Positions 35,627 through 45,011 of a DNA stretch of 60,961 bases are shown piece by piece. The notes beneath the pieces were generated by a model that was not told where the DNA came from, made no database searches, and saw only the letters and a list, made by a program, of their open reading frames with translations. This DNA is from CAYTAP01 sp964435775 (lineage in GTDB: Bacteria > Planctomycetota > Phycisphaerae > Tepidisphaerales > Tepidisphaeraceae): the NCBI GenBank assembly GCA_964435775.1, contig CAYTAP010000004.1, positions 1 to 60,961 on the forward strand. Direction: 5' to 3'. The translations under genes and the position numbers were made by a program. Numbering within the stretch: position 1 is the first letter of the stretch; each line of letters begins with the position of its first letter.

Positions 35627-36358
35627 ATGAACATTCGATTTGATGGACAACGGATTCTGGTCAGCGGCGCGGGGAAGGGGATCGGGCGGGAGATCGCACG
35701 GCATCTGGCGGCATTGGGAGGCGAGGTCATCGCGCTGAGCCGCTCGGAGGAGGATTTGAAGACGCTGGCAAAGGAGATCGGGTGCCAGACGATCAGCGTG
35801 GACCTGGCCGACGCGACGGCGGCGATAAGCGCGGCCAAACGCGCGGGGCGCGTCGATCTGCTCGTCAACAACGCGGGGATTTCCATTCCACAATCGTTCC
35901 TGAAAACAGCGGTTGAGGCGCTTGATCAGACGATGGCCGTCAACGTGCGGGCGGCGATGATTTTGGCGCAGGTTGCGGCGAAAGGAATGATCGAGCGCGG
36001 CGAAGGGGGCGCGATCGTCAACCTCTCCAGCCAGGCGTCGATGGTCGGCCTGCGCGATCACACCGCGTACTGCGCCAGCAAAGGCGCGCTCGATCAACTG
36101 ACGCGGGTCATGGCGTTGGAGCTGGGCAAGCACAACATCCGCGTCAACGCGGTGAACCCGACGGTGACGCTGACGCCGATGGGGGAAATGGCCTGGGGCG
36201 ACCCGGCCAAGAGCGGCCCGATGCTCGCGCGAATCCCCCTCGGCCGATTCGCCAAACCGGCGGATGTGGCGCATGCCGTGGCGTATCTCCTGAGCAAGCA
36301 GGCCGACATGATCCACGGCGTGACCCTGCCGGTCGATGGGGGATTCCTGGCGACGTGA
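35627..36358 (+). CDS. L-xylulose reductase-like short-chain dehydrogenase
   Basis: 243 residues, classical SDR: cofactor GAGKGIG (14-20), NNAG (81-84), Ser about 135, Tyr148 and Lys152 (YCASKGAL). Arg39 in ALSRSEEDL suggests NADP(H). The segment after the active site (LTRVMALELGKHNIRVNAVNPT, shown in part, then IPLGRFAKPADV and LPVDGGFLAT) closely follows the dicarbonyl/L-xylulose reductase subfamily rather than FabG. It would interconvert L-xylulose and xylitol. Paired with the upstream polyol dehydrogenase, it gives L-xylulose to D-xylulose via xylitol. Confidence 0.82.
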   Translation: MNIRFDGQRILVSGAGKGIGREIARHLAALGGEVIALSRSEEDLKTLAKEIGCQTISVDLADATAAISAAKRAGRVDLLVNNAGISIPQSFLKTAVEALDQTMAVNVRAAMILAQVAAKGMIERGEGGAIVNLSSQASMVGLRDHTAYCASKGALDQLTRVMALELGKHNIRVNAVNPTVTLTPMGEMAWGDPAKSGPMLARIPLGRFAKPADVAHAVAYLLSKQADMIHGVTLPVDGGFLAT

Positions 36359-36416
36359 ACACGGGACGCACGCACGACAACGCTCGCGAAGCAGGGCGAT
36401 GATCTACGGGCGTGGC

Positions 36417-36932
36417 TCAGCGGTCAAAGCGAACCGACTGTCCGGCCGCTCGAAACGCCGGCAGTTGGGAATCGAACGCATCGGGGGGAACGCTGAAACT
36501 GAGGTACACAACCTCTTCGCCACGCTGCATGAACAGCTCAACAACCTTGTTGTCACTATCCAAAATGAGCTCCACCGCCTTGTGTCCATCCACCTCCAAA
36601 CGTCTGCGCGCGGCTACATTGCCCGATTGCTTGGCGGCGGTATCCACATAACCATCCAGCGTCCCCCCGGCCAGCGGCGTGACCATCACCGTCCCGATGC
36701 GATCGTCGGCGTAACCCAACTGGTAGTGAAGGTTATCCCCCTTCACCCACCCCGGCGGCAATTGGAAGCTGACGCCCTCCGCGGAATAGGTCGCCGTACC
36801 GCCGCCTCGCAATTTCGCGCCACGACCACATCCACAAATCGTCGTGAGAGCGATCATCATCAAGATGATCCACGCGGTTCGAGTGACGGCGAACATATCA
36901 CAATTGGCTTGTCCGGTATGACGGTAGTGCAT
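36417..36932 (-). CDS. Putative lipoprotein of unknown function
   Basis: About 171 residues from ATG 36932, chosen because AAGGAG is five bases upstream; the frame is open to 37100. The hydrophobic leader AWIILMMIALTTICGC ends in a lipobox-like ICGC. The mature part (TYSAEGVSFQLPPGWVKGD, VELFMQRGEEVVYLSFSVP) is a small alpha-beta domain of the kind seen in PsbP/DUF1795-like stress proteins; similarity is weak. It probably faces the periplasm. Confidence 0.65.
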   Translation of the reverse strand: MHYRHTGQANCDMFAVTRTAWIILMMIALTTICGCGRGAKLRGGGTATYSAEGVSFQLPPGWVKGDNLHYQLGYADDRIGTVMVTPLAGGTLDGYVDTAAKQSGNVAARRRLEVDGHKAVELILDSDNKVVELFMQRGEEVVYLSFSVPPDAFDSQLPAFRAAGQSVRFDR

Positions 36933-37171
36933 GGCAACTCCTTGAATTGGCATCCGGCCAAGGAAATATAACCAATGTCGTGAAGGGCGCAAAAGAAAAA
37001 GCCCTGCTGTCGGCTGGTGTAACAATCGTCGCCCATCGGCGATCTGGTAATGATGGGCGAGTCTCCTGGGGGGATTCCTTGCGGCTTGAGGGGATGGCAT
37101 AATCCCATCGGCGACGCATAAGCCGCCGGGCGCACCCGGCGGATGTGTTTGCAGCTCGACATGGCGGATTC

Positions 37172-39155
37172 ATGAAACGAACGATGAGCGCGGCGGTTGC
37201 GGTATGGGTCGTGACGCTGATGGCCGGCATGGGCGTCGCGGATGAAATCGATGAACTTTTCGCTCCATCCAAAACGGCGACGGCCGCATTGAAGCTGGCC
37301 AGGGATGGATGGATGCTCGATCGCTTTTGTTTGCCAAACCCCTCGGATGCCGGCCGATTGGGAACGGAAGGTTTGCCCGCTCGATACGACGCGTTCGATG
37401 CCCTGACGAAGCTCGCCTTGAGGAAATATTATGCGCGGCTGGCGGCCGGGCGGGAGGCCACTGCCTTGGAATCGGCGGTGGAAGCGTATGTCAAAGCCCC
37501 GTCCGACGCCGCGGCGCGTGGCAAAGCGGTGTCGCTGATGCTCGAGCGAATCCATGGGATCGACCTCGATTCAGGAACGCTTGATGAAAATGCGATCATC
37601 CCCCGGCGCATCTGGGACACGCCGCCCGGTTACGGACAAACCTTGGACATCGCCCTTCCACTTTATGTCAGAAGGGAAAGGGCGGCGGCGCTTGGGGAGA
37701 TGTTCGGATCGGCCAAACTCCTTCGCTACCATCGNNNNNNNNNNGAGCGGTTACACGCGGCTGATCGAGGGCCTTTATCCCAGCGCCTCATTTTTGAGAG
37801 GACGAGCCGAAGCGCAATTGCTGCTGGGTGAATATGCCCTGGCTCATGAAGATGCGCTGTTGGCGATGGCGGTGGAGGCATGGGAGCGGGCCAATTCATT
37901 CGAGATGCCCGAACGCCCGATCGGTCAACTCGGGCTGAAGGCGGAACTGACCAAATTGCATGGATATGGCACGTTGGCAAAACACATGACAACCCAGCCA
38001 GACGCGCATCCCCTGGCTGCCACGGCGCAGGTGCTGGATGATCTGCGAAACAGCCATTGGTCGGCGCTGGTGGAGTTCATGAAGCGGAGCCCTTCACCCG
38101 GCACCATCGAGTATGATTTGCATCAACGATTGCAAACCGATGCTTACGGGACGACGCGCACATTGATCCTGAGCACGGCATTCTGGCAATACAAAGGTGA
38201 GACGGCAGAGCGGCAGGCGGAGTCGTGGAAGGCGTTTTCGTGGAGCGCGCCGCTGAGCAGCGAATGGGCGATGGTCGGGTATCGAAAAGAGAGCGACCCC
38301 GACAAACGGCAACGGTACCTCCTGGCGGCCGCCGACGATGGGACGCGCAATCCCGATGCTTTTTACGAGCTGGGGCAATTTCTGGAAGAGCACAATGACA
38401 AGGCCCAGGCAATGCTCGCGTACAATGTCGCCGCCGGTGGCGAGGCGGCGAACAAACTGACGGATACCCCCCGGATCGCGGCGCGGGCGCGCAATCGGCT
38501 GGAAGGGGAAGCTTCCAGTTACCATGCGCTGAAGGGCGTGTACGAAGCGCAATGGCGTGGACTGAACGTGAAGGTTGATGACGCGAGCATATCCCGGTTG
38601 GAGGCGGCATATCTGGAGGGGATCGCCAGTCGGCTGCTCAATCGGGACCATCGGTCCGAACTGGTGGGCGCGCGGGCGCTGGCCAGGCGAGCCATGGACG
38701 ACCACCAAGGCGCGATCAGCGACTTCCGGGAACTCATGCGGCTCGAACCCTCGATGACCGCACAAGCCTGTGGCTTCATTGGCAAGGAACTCGATGAAAT
38801 CGGCGCCTATGACAAAGCCATCGCGCAATACAACCAGGCCATTCAAACCGGCGATGCGCCGAGTTGGGTTTACGTCGCCCGCGCGATGAACCATGCCCAC
38901 CAGGGCGAGTATGATCGGATGCTCACCGACTTGTCGATGGCGATACAAAGGAATCCACAGGATGGCGCGGCGTACGAACAGAGATCCAAATATTACGAAT
39001 ACGTCTCCGCGGAAACCGACAAGGCGCTCGGCGACGCGGAAAAAGCGCTGGCTCTGCTCAAAAAGATGACCCCGAGGAAGAGCACTTTGCATTTGCGACG
39101 ACGCATCATCAACCTGCAGCACAAAGACATGCTGCGCGACCGCTTGTCGAATTGA
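37172..39155 (+). CDS. Exported TPR protein (interrupted by assembly gap)
   Basis: It begins at MKRTMSAAVAVW with a signal peptide (VAVWVVTLMAGMGVA). An alpha-helical region leads to the 10-N gap at 37735-37744, after which the reading frame continues in a different phase (SGYTRLIEGLYPSASFL...). That shift requires a true gap length that is a multiple of three, so it is an artefact. The remainder is a helical TPR array (YDKAIAQYNQAIQ, WVYVARAMNHAHQG, AYEQRSKYYEYVS). Expected full length is about 660 residues or more. Probably a periplasmic protein-protein scaffold; no enzyme motif. Confidence 0.75.
37735..37744. other. Scaffold gap (10 N)
   Basis: Ten unresolved bases inside the TPR gene, with a reading-phase change across them. 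True length must be a multiple of three if the gene is intact. Confidence 0.98.
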
Positions 39156-39183
39156 GCCAAGGCTCAAGGGCGCCCCGATCGGC

Positions 39184-40143
39184 TCACCCTTTAACCGCGC
39201 CAAGCTGGATGCCGGCGACGAGCTGCTTTTGCAGCAGCACGAAGACGATCACCATCGGCACGACTGACATCGTGACGGCGGCCATGAGCAGGTGGGTGCT
39301 CTGGCCTCGGGTCGAGTCGAAAAAGAGCAGCCCGATGGGGAGCGTGTAATTGCTGACGCGGCGGAGCATGACCAAAGGCCAGAAGAAGCTCTGGTAGTTG
39401 CCGATGAAGGTGAAGATCGTGAGCGTGATCAATCCGGGGCGCGACAAGGGGAGGATGATGTCCCAGAACAAGCGCCACGGCCCCGCGCCGTCGATCTCGG
39501 CGGCCTCGTCGATGCTTTTGGGGATCGTGAGCATGAACTGTCGCATGAGGAACGTTCCGAACGCGCTGAAGGAGGCGGGAATAACCAACCCGGCGAGTGT
39601 GTCCACCAGGTGCAGTTCGATCATGATCTGATAGTTGGGGATCATCATGACCAGACCGGGCAGCATCATCGTCGCCAGGTACATGAGGAACATTTTTTCA
39701 CGCCCCGGCCAATCAAGCCTCGCGAAGGCGAACGCGGCCATCGCACTGGTCAACACTTGAAGGAGCGTCACCCACGCGGCGACGAGAATGCTGTTGAAAT
39801 AAAACGTGCCAAATGGAATGACTCGAAACACCTCAAGGTAATTGTCCCACTGCATGGTGCTGGGAATCCAGTTGGGCAATCCCACTTCCGCCAGCGGTTT
39901 GAGGCTGGTCAGGACCATCCAGACGAACGGGAGCATCGTGGTGAAGGCGACCACCGCGAGCACGAGATGGAGGATGAGCGTCTTGGCGCCCGGCGCGACG
40001 AGGGGCTTGCGATGGTGGTCGGAACCGGGTGGCAATGACCCGTCGATCACCGCCGCCGCCAGCGCGGGTCCGACGGGGCTGATGGGGCTCGTCCCGGAGC
40101 TCGTCGTCGATTCGTCGGGGGTTGGAGTCTCAATCATTGACAT
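39184..40143 (-). CDS. ABC sugar transporter permease (MalG/AraQ-type)
   Basis: About 319 residues. A disordered N-terminus rich in Pro, Ser and Thr (ESTTSSGTSPISPVGP) precedes six transmembrane segments. The EAA loop for ATPase coupling is intact (DEAAEIDGAGPWRLFWDIILP). It is the second inner-membrane permease of a CUT1-type carbohydrate importer, and ends in LLQKQLVAGIQLGAVKG, typical of MalG. It overlaps the end of the upstream permease by about 10 bp. No ATP-binding subunit is encoded here. Confidence 0.88.
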   Translation of the reverse strand: MSMIETPTPDESTTSSGTSPISPVGPALAAAVIDGSLPPGSDHHRKPLVAPGAKTLILHLVLAVVAFTTMLPFVWMVLTSLKPLAEVGLPNWIPSTMQWDNYLEVFRVIPFGTFYFNSILVAAWVTLLQVLTSAMAAFAFARLDWPGREKMFLMYLATMMLPGLVMMIPNYQIMIELHLVDTLAGLVIPASFSAFGTFLMRQFMLTIPKSIDEAAEIDGAGPWRLFWDIILPLSRPGLITLTIFTFIGNYQSFFWPLVMLRRVSNYTLPIGLLFFDSTRGQSTHLLMAAVTMSVVPMVIVFVLLQKQLVAGIQLGAVKG

Positions 40144-41425
40144 ATCGATTCCCAAACTTCCAGTTGAACATCGTGACCACGAAGACCATCAGGAACAAAA
40201 GCCATGCGACGGCCGAACTGTAGCCGAGACGACCGGTCTCGAAACCTTCAGTGTAGATGAAGTAGCTGAGCGTGGTCGTCGCGCCGTCCGGGCCGCCCCT
40301 GGTCATCGTCCGTGCGATTTCAAAGCCACCCTGCAGGCCGCCGATGACGCTGAGAACGACAATAAAAAATGTCGTCGGGGCAAGCTGCGGCCAGGTGACG
40401 TTCCAGAACCGCTGGAAGGAGGAGGCGCCGTCGATGTCGGCCGCTTCATAAAGCTCACGCGGAACGCCGCTCAACCCGGCCAGGTACAGCAGCATGTTGT
40501 TCGACCCCAGGGCCGCCCAGAAGCCGATGATCATGATCGCGGGCTTGGCCCAGGTGTAGCTCGTATGCCAGCCGGGCGCCTTGAGCCCATCGAGCGACCA
40601 ACCGGGCAGATACCAGCACGTCGCGGCCAATCCCAGTAAGATCGCTTCAAGAGTGATCAGCACGCCGCCGAGCATGAGGGCGCTGCCCGATTCGCGCTCG
40701 GCCATCAGGGAGATGAGTGTCCAAATCCCCCACGCGCCCAGAGCGACCATGCCCAGAATCAGAACCCACATGACGATGTGCGGGACCGCGGGATAGCGGT
40801 TGACCCATTCGCTTAGCCAGTCGAGCATCGGCGTCAACACCGCATTGACCGGCCCAACCTGGGGGTTGAACAGATTTTTCCAAAGCAGGATGGTCGCGAC
40901 GCCGGCGGTGAAGCTGGGGAGATACAACAGGGTGCGGTAGAGACCCGTCCCCCCCGCCACACCCATGAGCAGCACCGCGCACGCCAGCCCGCCGAGCATG
41001 AGGACCATGCCGGTCGTGTGCATCCCGACGAGCAGCATCGCCACGAGGGCGACAATGAGCAACGCGGTTCCAGCGACGAGCGCGAAGACGCGCCGGTTGC
41101 CGCCGCGGAAATCGCGGCTGAGGAGCATGGCGAGCACCAGGCTGCCGCCGATGCCAAAGGGGATGCCGATCATCAGGTACAACGTGTTGCCGAGAAATCG
41201 CCAGAAGTCCGGCTGGTTGAGCAGTCGGGTGAAGTTACTGAACCCCACGAACTGGAGGGGTTCGTTGTGGCGAAACATATTCTGCAGGCGCAAATCCCAG
41301 TTGGTGAACGCCAACACCATGCTGGCGACCAATGGGATCAGCGTGAACGCCAGAAAGCCCAGCAGGTTGGGCGCCAGGAAGAGCGTGGCGATTGCAAGGC
41401 GGCGTTTGACGGTGGTGGCTGCCAT
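40130..41425 (-). CDS. ABC sugar transporter permease (MalF/UgpA-type) with extra membrane hairpins
   Basis: About 431 residues versus about 300 in the family. Core segments and the EAA loop (YEAADIDGASSFQRFWNVTWP) are intact. Two insertions, each able to make a transmembrane hairpin, account for the excess: about residues 115-163 (FALVAGTALLIVALVAMLL ... GGLACAVLLMG) before LYRTLLYLPSF, and about 214-278 (VMWVLILGMVALGAWGIW ... EAILLGLAATCWYL). That would raise six to about ten segments. An in-frame GTG at 41434 is the alternative start. Coexpressed with the second permease. Confidence 0.86.
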   Translation of the reverse strand: MAATTVKRRLAIATLFLAPNLLGFLAFTLIPLVASMVLAFTNWDLRLQNMFRHNEPLQFVGFSNFTRLLNQPDFWRFLGNTLYLMIGIPFGIGGSLVLAMLLSRDFRGGNRRVFALVAGTALLIVALVAMLLVGMHTTGMVLMLGGLACAVLLMGVAGGTGLYRTLLYLPSFTAGVATILLWKNLFNPQVGPVNAVLTPMLDWLSEWVNRYPAVPHIVMWVLILGMVALGAWGIWTLISLMAERESGSALMLGGVLITLEAILLGLAATCWYLPGWSLDGLKAPGWHTSYTWAKPAIMIIGFWAALGSNNMLLYLAGLSGVPRELYEAADIDGASSFQRFWNVTWPQLAPTTFFIVVLSVIGGLQGGFEIARTMTRGGPDGATTTLSYFIYTEGFETGRLGYSSAVAWLLFLMVFVVTMFNWKFGNRYVND

Positions 41426-41440
41426 AGGATTCACAGTCAG

Positions 41441-41549
41441 TTGTAGGGTCCGCCCGGCGGACCGACTTTAAGGCAAGTAGTTGTAGGGTCCGCCCGGCGG
41501 ACCGATTTTCGGACAATGTGCATCAAGGTCCGCGGGGTGGACCCTACAA
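41441..41549. repeat. Three REP-like copies between binding-protein and permease genes
   Basis: Two direct copies of a 25-base unit (TTGTAGGGTCCGCCCGGCGG...) at 41441-41465 and 41481-41505, and one inverted, diverged copy at 41525-41549. Copies 2 and 3 can form a hairpin in mRNA, and each direct copy has internal dyad symmetry (GGTCCGCC/GGCGGACC). Confidence 0.88.
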
Positions 41550-41562
41550 ATGCTCGACGGTT

Positions 41563-43023
41563 TCATTCGGCCCACCCCTGCGCTTTGTAGTAGGCGCGGT
41601 GGAAGGGGTTTGCGATCCATTCCAAAGGGACTTTTTTGCCGGCGGCCCGATAGTCGTCAATCTTTTTCTGCAGGGCAACCGCCTCGTCGTAGCGAGGGCG
41701 CAGAGAAGGGTCTTCCTGAAGCGTGCGCTGGATTTCGGCATTGACCTGGGCAGCCAGTTGTTCACCGGCCTGCTCGGCGGTCAGCCGGCCCGAGCGCATG
41801 TAGGCATCGTAATAGTTGGAATAGATTCGGTCGGCGACACTGGGAAGGACAAAGGGGCTGGCGCTGGCGGTGATGCCGATGGTTTGCGCAGCTTCGGCGA
41901 ACATTTCATGGCATCCCCATTCATTGGGATACTTGGGAGGACGCAGGAAAGCCTCCGAATGGGTGTAGATCGGATTGGGGGGGAGGGCGTCTGAATCGGC
42001 GACGATCTGCTCGTTGTATTCCTTGCTCGCCAGGAATGCGAGAAACAGCTCGGCCAGATCCTTGTGCTTGCCGCCGGCATAGACGCACGCGGCGCGGGTG
42101 CCCATGCCGGTCGTGGGGAAGCCTCCGTTGGGGGGCTCCACGACGGCGAGATTCAACTTGCCGAATTGACGAAGCTGGATCAGGGCATAACGACCCATTT
42201 CAAACATGCCGTAGTTGCCGTTGTTGAAAAGCTGGAGCGTGACGCCGCCGTAACCGGCGGATGTGGCGAACGACTCCACGTCCGCGGCGGTTGGGATGAT
42301 CCGGTCCTCGTAGGTCCATTTGTGGACCCGGCGCATGACCTGGGCATAGCGGGGATCATCCATCGTGCAGCGCGTGAGCGTCTCGTTGAACATATCGAGA
42401 CCGACGCTGTGGAGCATCGTGTTGTGATCGGCGCTGGCGGCGAAAAAGACCGTCTGCCTCTTGCCCGGCGGATTGGCGGCGGCAACGAACGCCTTGCCGA
42501 TTCGTTCAAAGTCATCGAACGTCCATCGCTTGGGGGGAATCGGGATTCCGTACTTGGCGAAGGTGTCCTTGTTGACCCAGTACATGCTGACCCAGACGTT
42601 GTCGGGAAAACGGTATTGCCGCCCGTCGAGCACGATCTGAGGCCGGATGTTCGGATAGGTGTTGGACGGATCAAAGCCAAGCCGCTTGGCGGCTTCGGTG
42701 ACATCCGCCATGATCCCGACGGCGACAAAGTAAGGCATGTCGGCCGGTCCGGTGTCCATGATGTCGCCGCCGACGCCGCTGACCCCCTGGATGATCTTCT
42801 TGGACAAATCGTTGTTGCTCGTGTCCAGCCGCAGATCAATGTCGGGGTGATGGTTCTTGGCCAGCCATTCCCGAAACAGCCGGATTTGCTCGGCACGGGC
42901 GGGGTTGTTGTCCGTCACCCAATACAACACGGGCGCATCGCCCCTCACTTCGGGACTCATGAAGTGGCTGCCCAACCCCACCGCCGCCAGAATCAGGAAT
43001 GATGCCAGGAAGATATACTTCAT
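41563..43023 (-). CDS. ABC sugar-binding protein, membrane-anchored
   Basis: About 486 residues from ATG 43023. An N-terminal hydrophobic anchor (IFLASFLILAAVGLGSHF) lacks a lipobox Cys, so it is probably a tethered or signal-cleaved type. The two-lobed carbohydrate-binding fold is seen in VLYWVTDNNPARAEQIRLF, KRWTFDDFERIGKAFV, FNNGNYGMFEMGRYAL, AELFLAFLASKEYN and a long C-terminal region. It delivers sugars to the permease pair downstream; the expected order is binding protein, permease, permease. Confidence 0.85.
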   Translation of the reverse strand: MKYIFLASFLILAAVGLGSHFMSPEVRGDAPVLYWVTDNNPARAEQIRLFREWLAKNHHPDIDLRLDTSNNDLSKKIIQGVSGVGGDIMDTGPADMPYFVAVGIMADVTEAAKRLGFDPSNTYPNIRPQIVLDGRQYRFPDNVWVSMYWVNKDTFAKYGIPIPPKRWTFDDFERIGKAFVAAANPPGKRQTVFFAASADHNTMLHSVGLDMFNETLTRCTMDDPRYAQVMRRVHKWTYEDRIIPTAADVESFATSAGYGGVTLQLFNNGNYGMFEMGRYALIQLRQFGKLNLAVVEPPNGGFPTTGMGTRAACVYAGGKHKDLAELFLAFLASKEYNEQIVADSDALPPNPIYTHSEAFLRPPKYPNEWGCHEMFAEAAQTIGITASASPFVLPSVADRIYSNYYDAYMRSGRLTAEQAGEQLAAQVNAEIQRTLQEDPSLRPRYDEAVALQKKIDDYRAAGKKVPLEWIANPFHRAYYKAQGWAE

Positions 43024-43350
43024 GCTTGGGTGCCCGCGTGATCGACTGATCGACACATGCCGGCCATGACCGGAACGGAGTCATGACCGATAATTCGAGC
43101 GGGGAATGTACAACAATTTCGTCGCCGGTTCCACCTGTGCGGGCGAACAGCGGCAGCGGGACTGTCGGTGAGGTTGTGAGCCTGGCATTAGGGATTGGGG
43201 AGTCCGGATCGAGATTTTGGGGCAAAGAGAGCGCAAGTCTGTTGACAGCGCCTCGTCATTCCGATGCAGTGGCATGGGCAAGGCGTCCGTCTTCGCCCAA
43301 TGAGAGCGACCGTCTTCGGCCAAGCGGCTGGCGGGCATTGTTGATGACGT
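43024..43350. other. 327-bp divergent region without a gene
   Basis: Between the sugar-binding protein gene (minus) and the DUF4258-like gene (plus). Open frames are present but unconvincing. An imperfect direct repeat (CCGTCTTCG-CCAA type) occurs near 43285 and 43310. Nothing else is supported. Confidence 0.4.
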
Positions 43351-43663
43351 ATGGCGCAGCCGCTCAGATCAACTCCAACGCGCATCCGCCATTACATCGA
43401 TCCCGACACCGGTCTGCCGCACATCGAATCGCATGGCGTCAGCTCAACCGAAGCGGCCGAGGCGCTGGCCAAAACCATTGGAGGAAATTCGCGGGCGCAA
43501 CGAGAGCATCATCGCCATTGGGCAAACACGCCCGGGGCGTTGGCTGCGCCTGGTCTACGCGCCAGATGATGATGGGGAGGGCATTTTTGTCATCACCGCC
43601 TATGATCTGCCAGCCAAACAGTTGCGGGCGCTACGCAAGCGGCTAAAAAGGAGACGACCATGA
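43351..43663 (+). pseudogene. DUF4258/BrnT-like toxin-type gene, frameshifted
   Basis: Frame 1 from ATG 43351 encodes RHYIDPDTGLPHIESHGVSSTEAAEALAK; frame 2 continues as PLEEIRGRNESIIAIGQTRPG, then WLRLVYAPDDDGEGIFVITAY and a basic tail ending at 43663. The join is at the A4 run 43471-43474: skipping one A restores a single protein of about 104 residues. Its C-terminal part resembles small DUF4258/BrnT-type proteins. The frameshift may be a sequencing indel, a real loss or programmed. It overlaps the next gene by ATGA. Confidence 0.6.
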
Positions 43664-43866
43664 AAGCCAGAGATCCCAATTCCTACCCCAAAGGATTCAG
43701 TGGCCGCAAGGTGCGGACTCTGATCGACCACTACGATCATCAAAGCGACGCGGAAGCCATCGCCGAAGCCGAGGCGGCCTACCACCGCCGCTCGACCGCG
43801 CTTGTTGAGATTCCCGTGAAACTCCTTCCACAAGTCCGCCAATTGATCGCCCGCAAGGTGGGATAG
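43660..43866 (+). CDS. Small partner (antitoxin-like) of the DUF4258-like protein
   Basis: 68 residues, starting at an ATGA overlap with the upstream gene, so translation is coupled. Seen: NSYPKGFSGRKVRTLIDHYDHQSDAEAI and a C-terminal VEIPVKLLPQVRQLIARK. This organisation, a small toxin-like protein followed by a short acidic/helical partner, is a common planctomycete and cyanobacterial pair. A role as antitoxin is inference; no DNA-binding motif is evident. Confidence 0.62.
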   Translation: MKARDPNSYPKGFSGRKVRTLIDHYDHQSDAEAIAEAEAAYHRRSTALVEIPVKLLPQVRQLIARKVG

Positions 43867-43994
43867 AACGGACCTCTTTTTAATCCCCCCGAATCGGTCG
43901 CATGGACCGCGCTTCCGGCGGCAAGGGTTGCACCGCGAAATCTCCGTCCCCGCGGATGTGACAGGTTCGCCCGGCCGCGATAGAGTCTTGGCCC

Positions 43995-45011
43995 ATGAGT
44001 GAACGGGTGACCATACTCGGCGACGGCGCGATGGCGACGGTGTGTTCGATCCTGCTGCACAGCGGCGGGCATGCCGTGACGCTCTGGGGGGCGTTCGAGG
44101 AATCGATCGAGCGGTTGCAGCAAAATCGGGAAAATGAACGTTTGTTGCCCGGGGTGCGGATTCCCGAAAGCGTGCGCCTGACCGCCAATGACGCCGAATG
44201 CTTTGAAGATGCGACGATGATTTTGTCGGCGATTCCCACGCAATACATGCGCGGCGTGTGGGAGCGGCTGGCGCGGCGGACGCCGACCGGGACACCGATC
44301 GTCAGCGTCGCCAAGGGGATCGAGAAGCAAACGCTGCTGCGTCCCACGCAAATCATCGGCGATATTATCGGACCTGTTCATGGCAAGCGTCCGACGGTCA
44401 CGGCGCTCAGCGGTCCGAACATCGCGGGCGAACTGGCGCGCTACCTGCCGGGTACGGCGGTGGCGGCGTGCGATGACCTGCAAATCGCCGAGCGCGTCCA
44501 GGCGGCCTTCTCCACCCAGTGGTTCCGGGTTTATACGAATACGGACGTCATCGGGGTGGAATTGGCCGGCGCGGTGAAGAACGTCATCGCCCTGGCGGCG
44601 GGCATCCTGGACGGTCTGGCGGCGGGGAACAACGCCAAGGCGGCGCTGGTCACGCGTGGGCTGGTGGAGATCATCCGCCTGGGGGTGGCGATGGGCGCGC
44701 AGGAGGCGACCTTTCACGGACTGGCGGGACTGGGGGACCTGGTGACCACCTGCGTAAGCCCCGAAGGACGAAACCGACGGGTGGGTGAACAGATCGGCAA
44801 GGGAAGGAAGCTCGCCGATGTGCTCGCCGGCATGGATTCGGTGGCCGAGGGCGTGCCGACCACGCAAAGCGTGATGGAATTGTCGCGGCGGTTCAATGTG
44901 GAAATGCCGATCACCGAGGCGGTCCATCGCGTTCTGTTCGAAGGCCAGGATGTACTGGCGGCACTGAGCGATCTGATGTCGCGCGAGCCCAAGGCGGAAC
45001 GATCGGCCTGA
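43995..45011 (+). CDS. gpsA: NAD(P)-dependent glycerol-3-phosphate dehydrogenase
   Basis: 338 residues; it reduces dihydroxyacetone phosphate to sn-glycerol 3-phosphate for phospholipid synthesis. Seen: N-terminal Rossmann motif VTILGDGAMATV (with GDGAMAT in place of the common GAGSWGT), VSVAKGIEK, LSGPNIAGELA, the catalytic Lys in GAVKNVIALAAG, NAKAALVTRGLVEI, and GLAGLGDLVTTC. Length is normal for the family. Confidence 0.93.
   Translation: MSERVTILGDGAMATVCSILLHSGGHAVTLWGAFEESIERLQQNRENERLLPGVRIPESVRLTANDAECFEDATMILSAIPTQYMRGVWERLARRTPTGTPIVSVAKGIEKQTLLRPTQIIGDIIGPVHGKRPTVTALSGPNIAGELARYLPGTAVAACDDLQIAERVQAAFSTQWFRVYTNTDVIGVELAGAVKNVIALAAGILDGLAAGNNAKAALVTRGLVEIIRLGVAMGAQEATFHGLAGLGDLVTTCVSPEGRNRRVGEQIGKGRKLADVLAGMDSVAEGVPTTQSVMELSRRFNVEMPITEAVHRVLFEGQDVLAALSDLMSREPKAERSA

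Noticed and set aside
38094..39203. 369-residue open frame opposite the TPR gene
   Set aside because: The plus-strand TPR protein has coherent helical repeats; this frame has none.
43083..43646. 187-residue plus-strand frame across the divergent region and the DUF4258-like gene
   Set aside because: It conflicts with the better-supported frames there and has low-complexity Arg/Ser content.
43779..44927. 382-residue open frame opposite gpsA
   Set aside because: gpsA on the plus strand is certain; this frame is a shadow.
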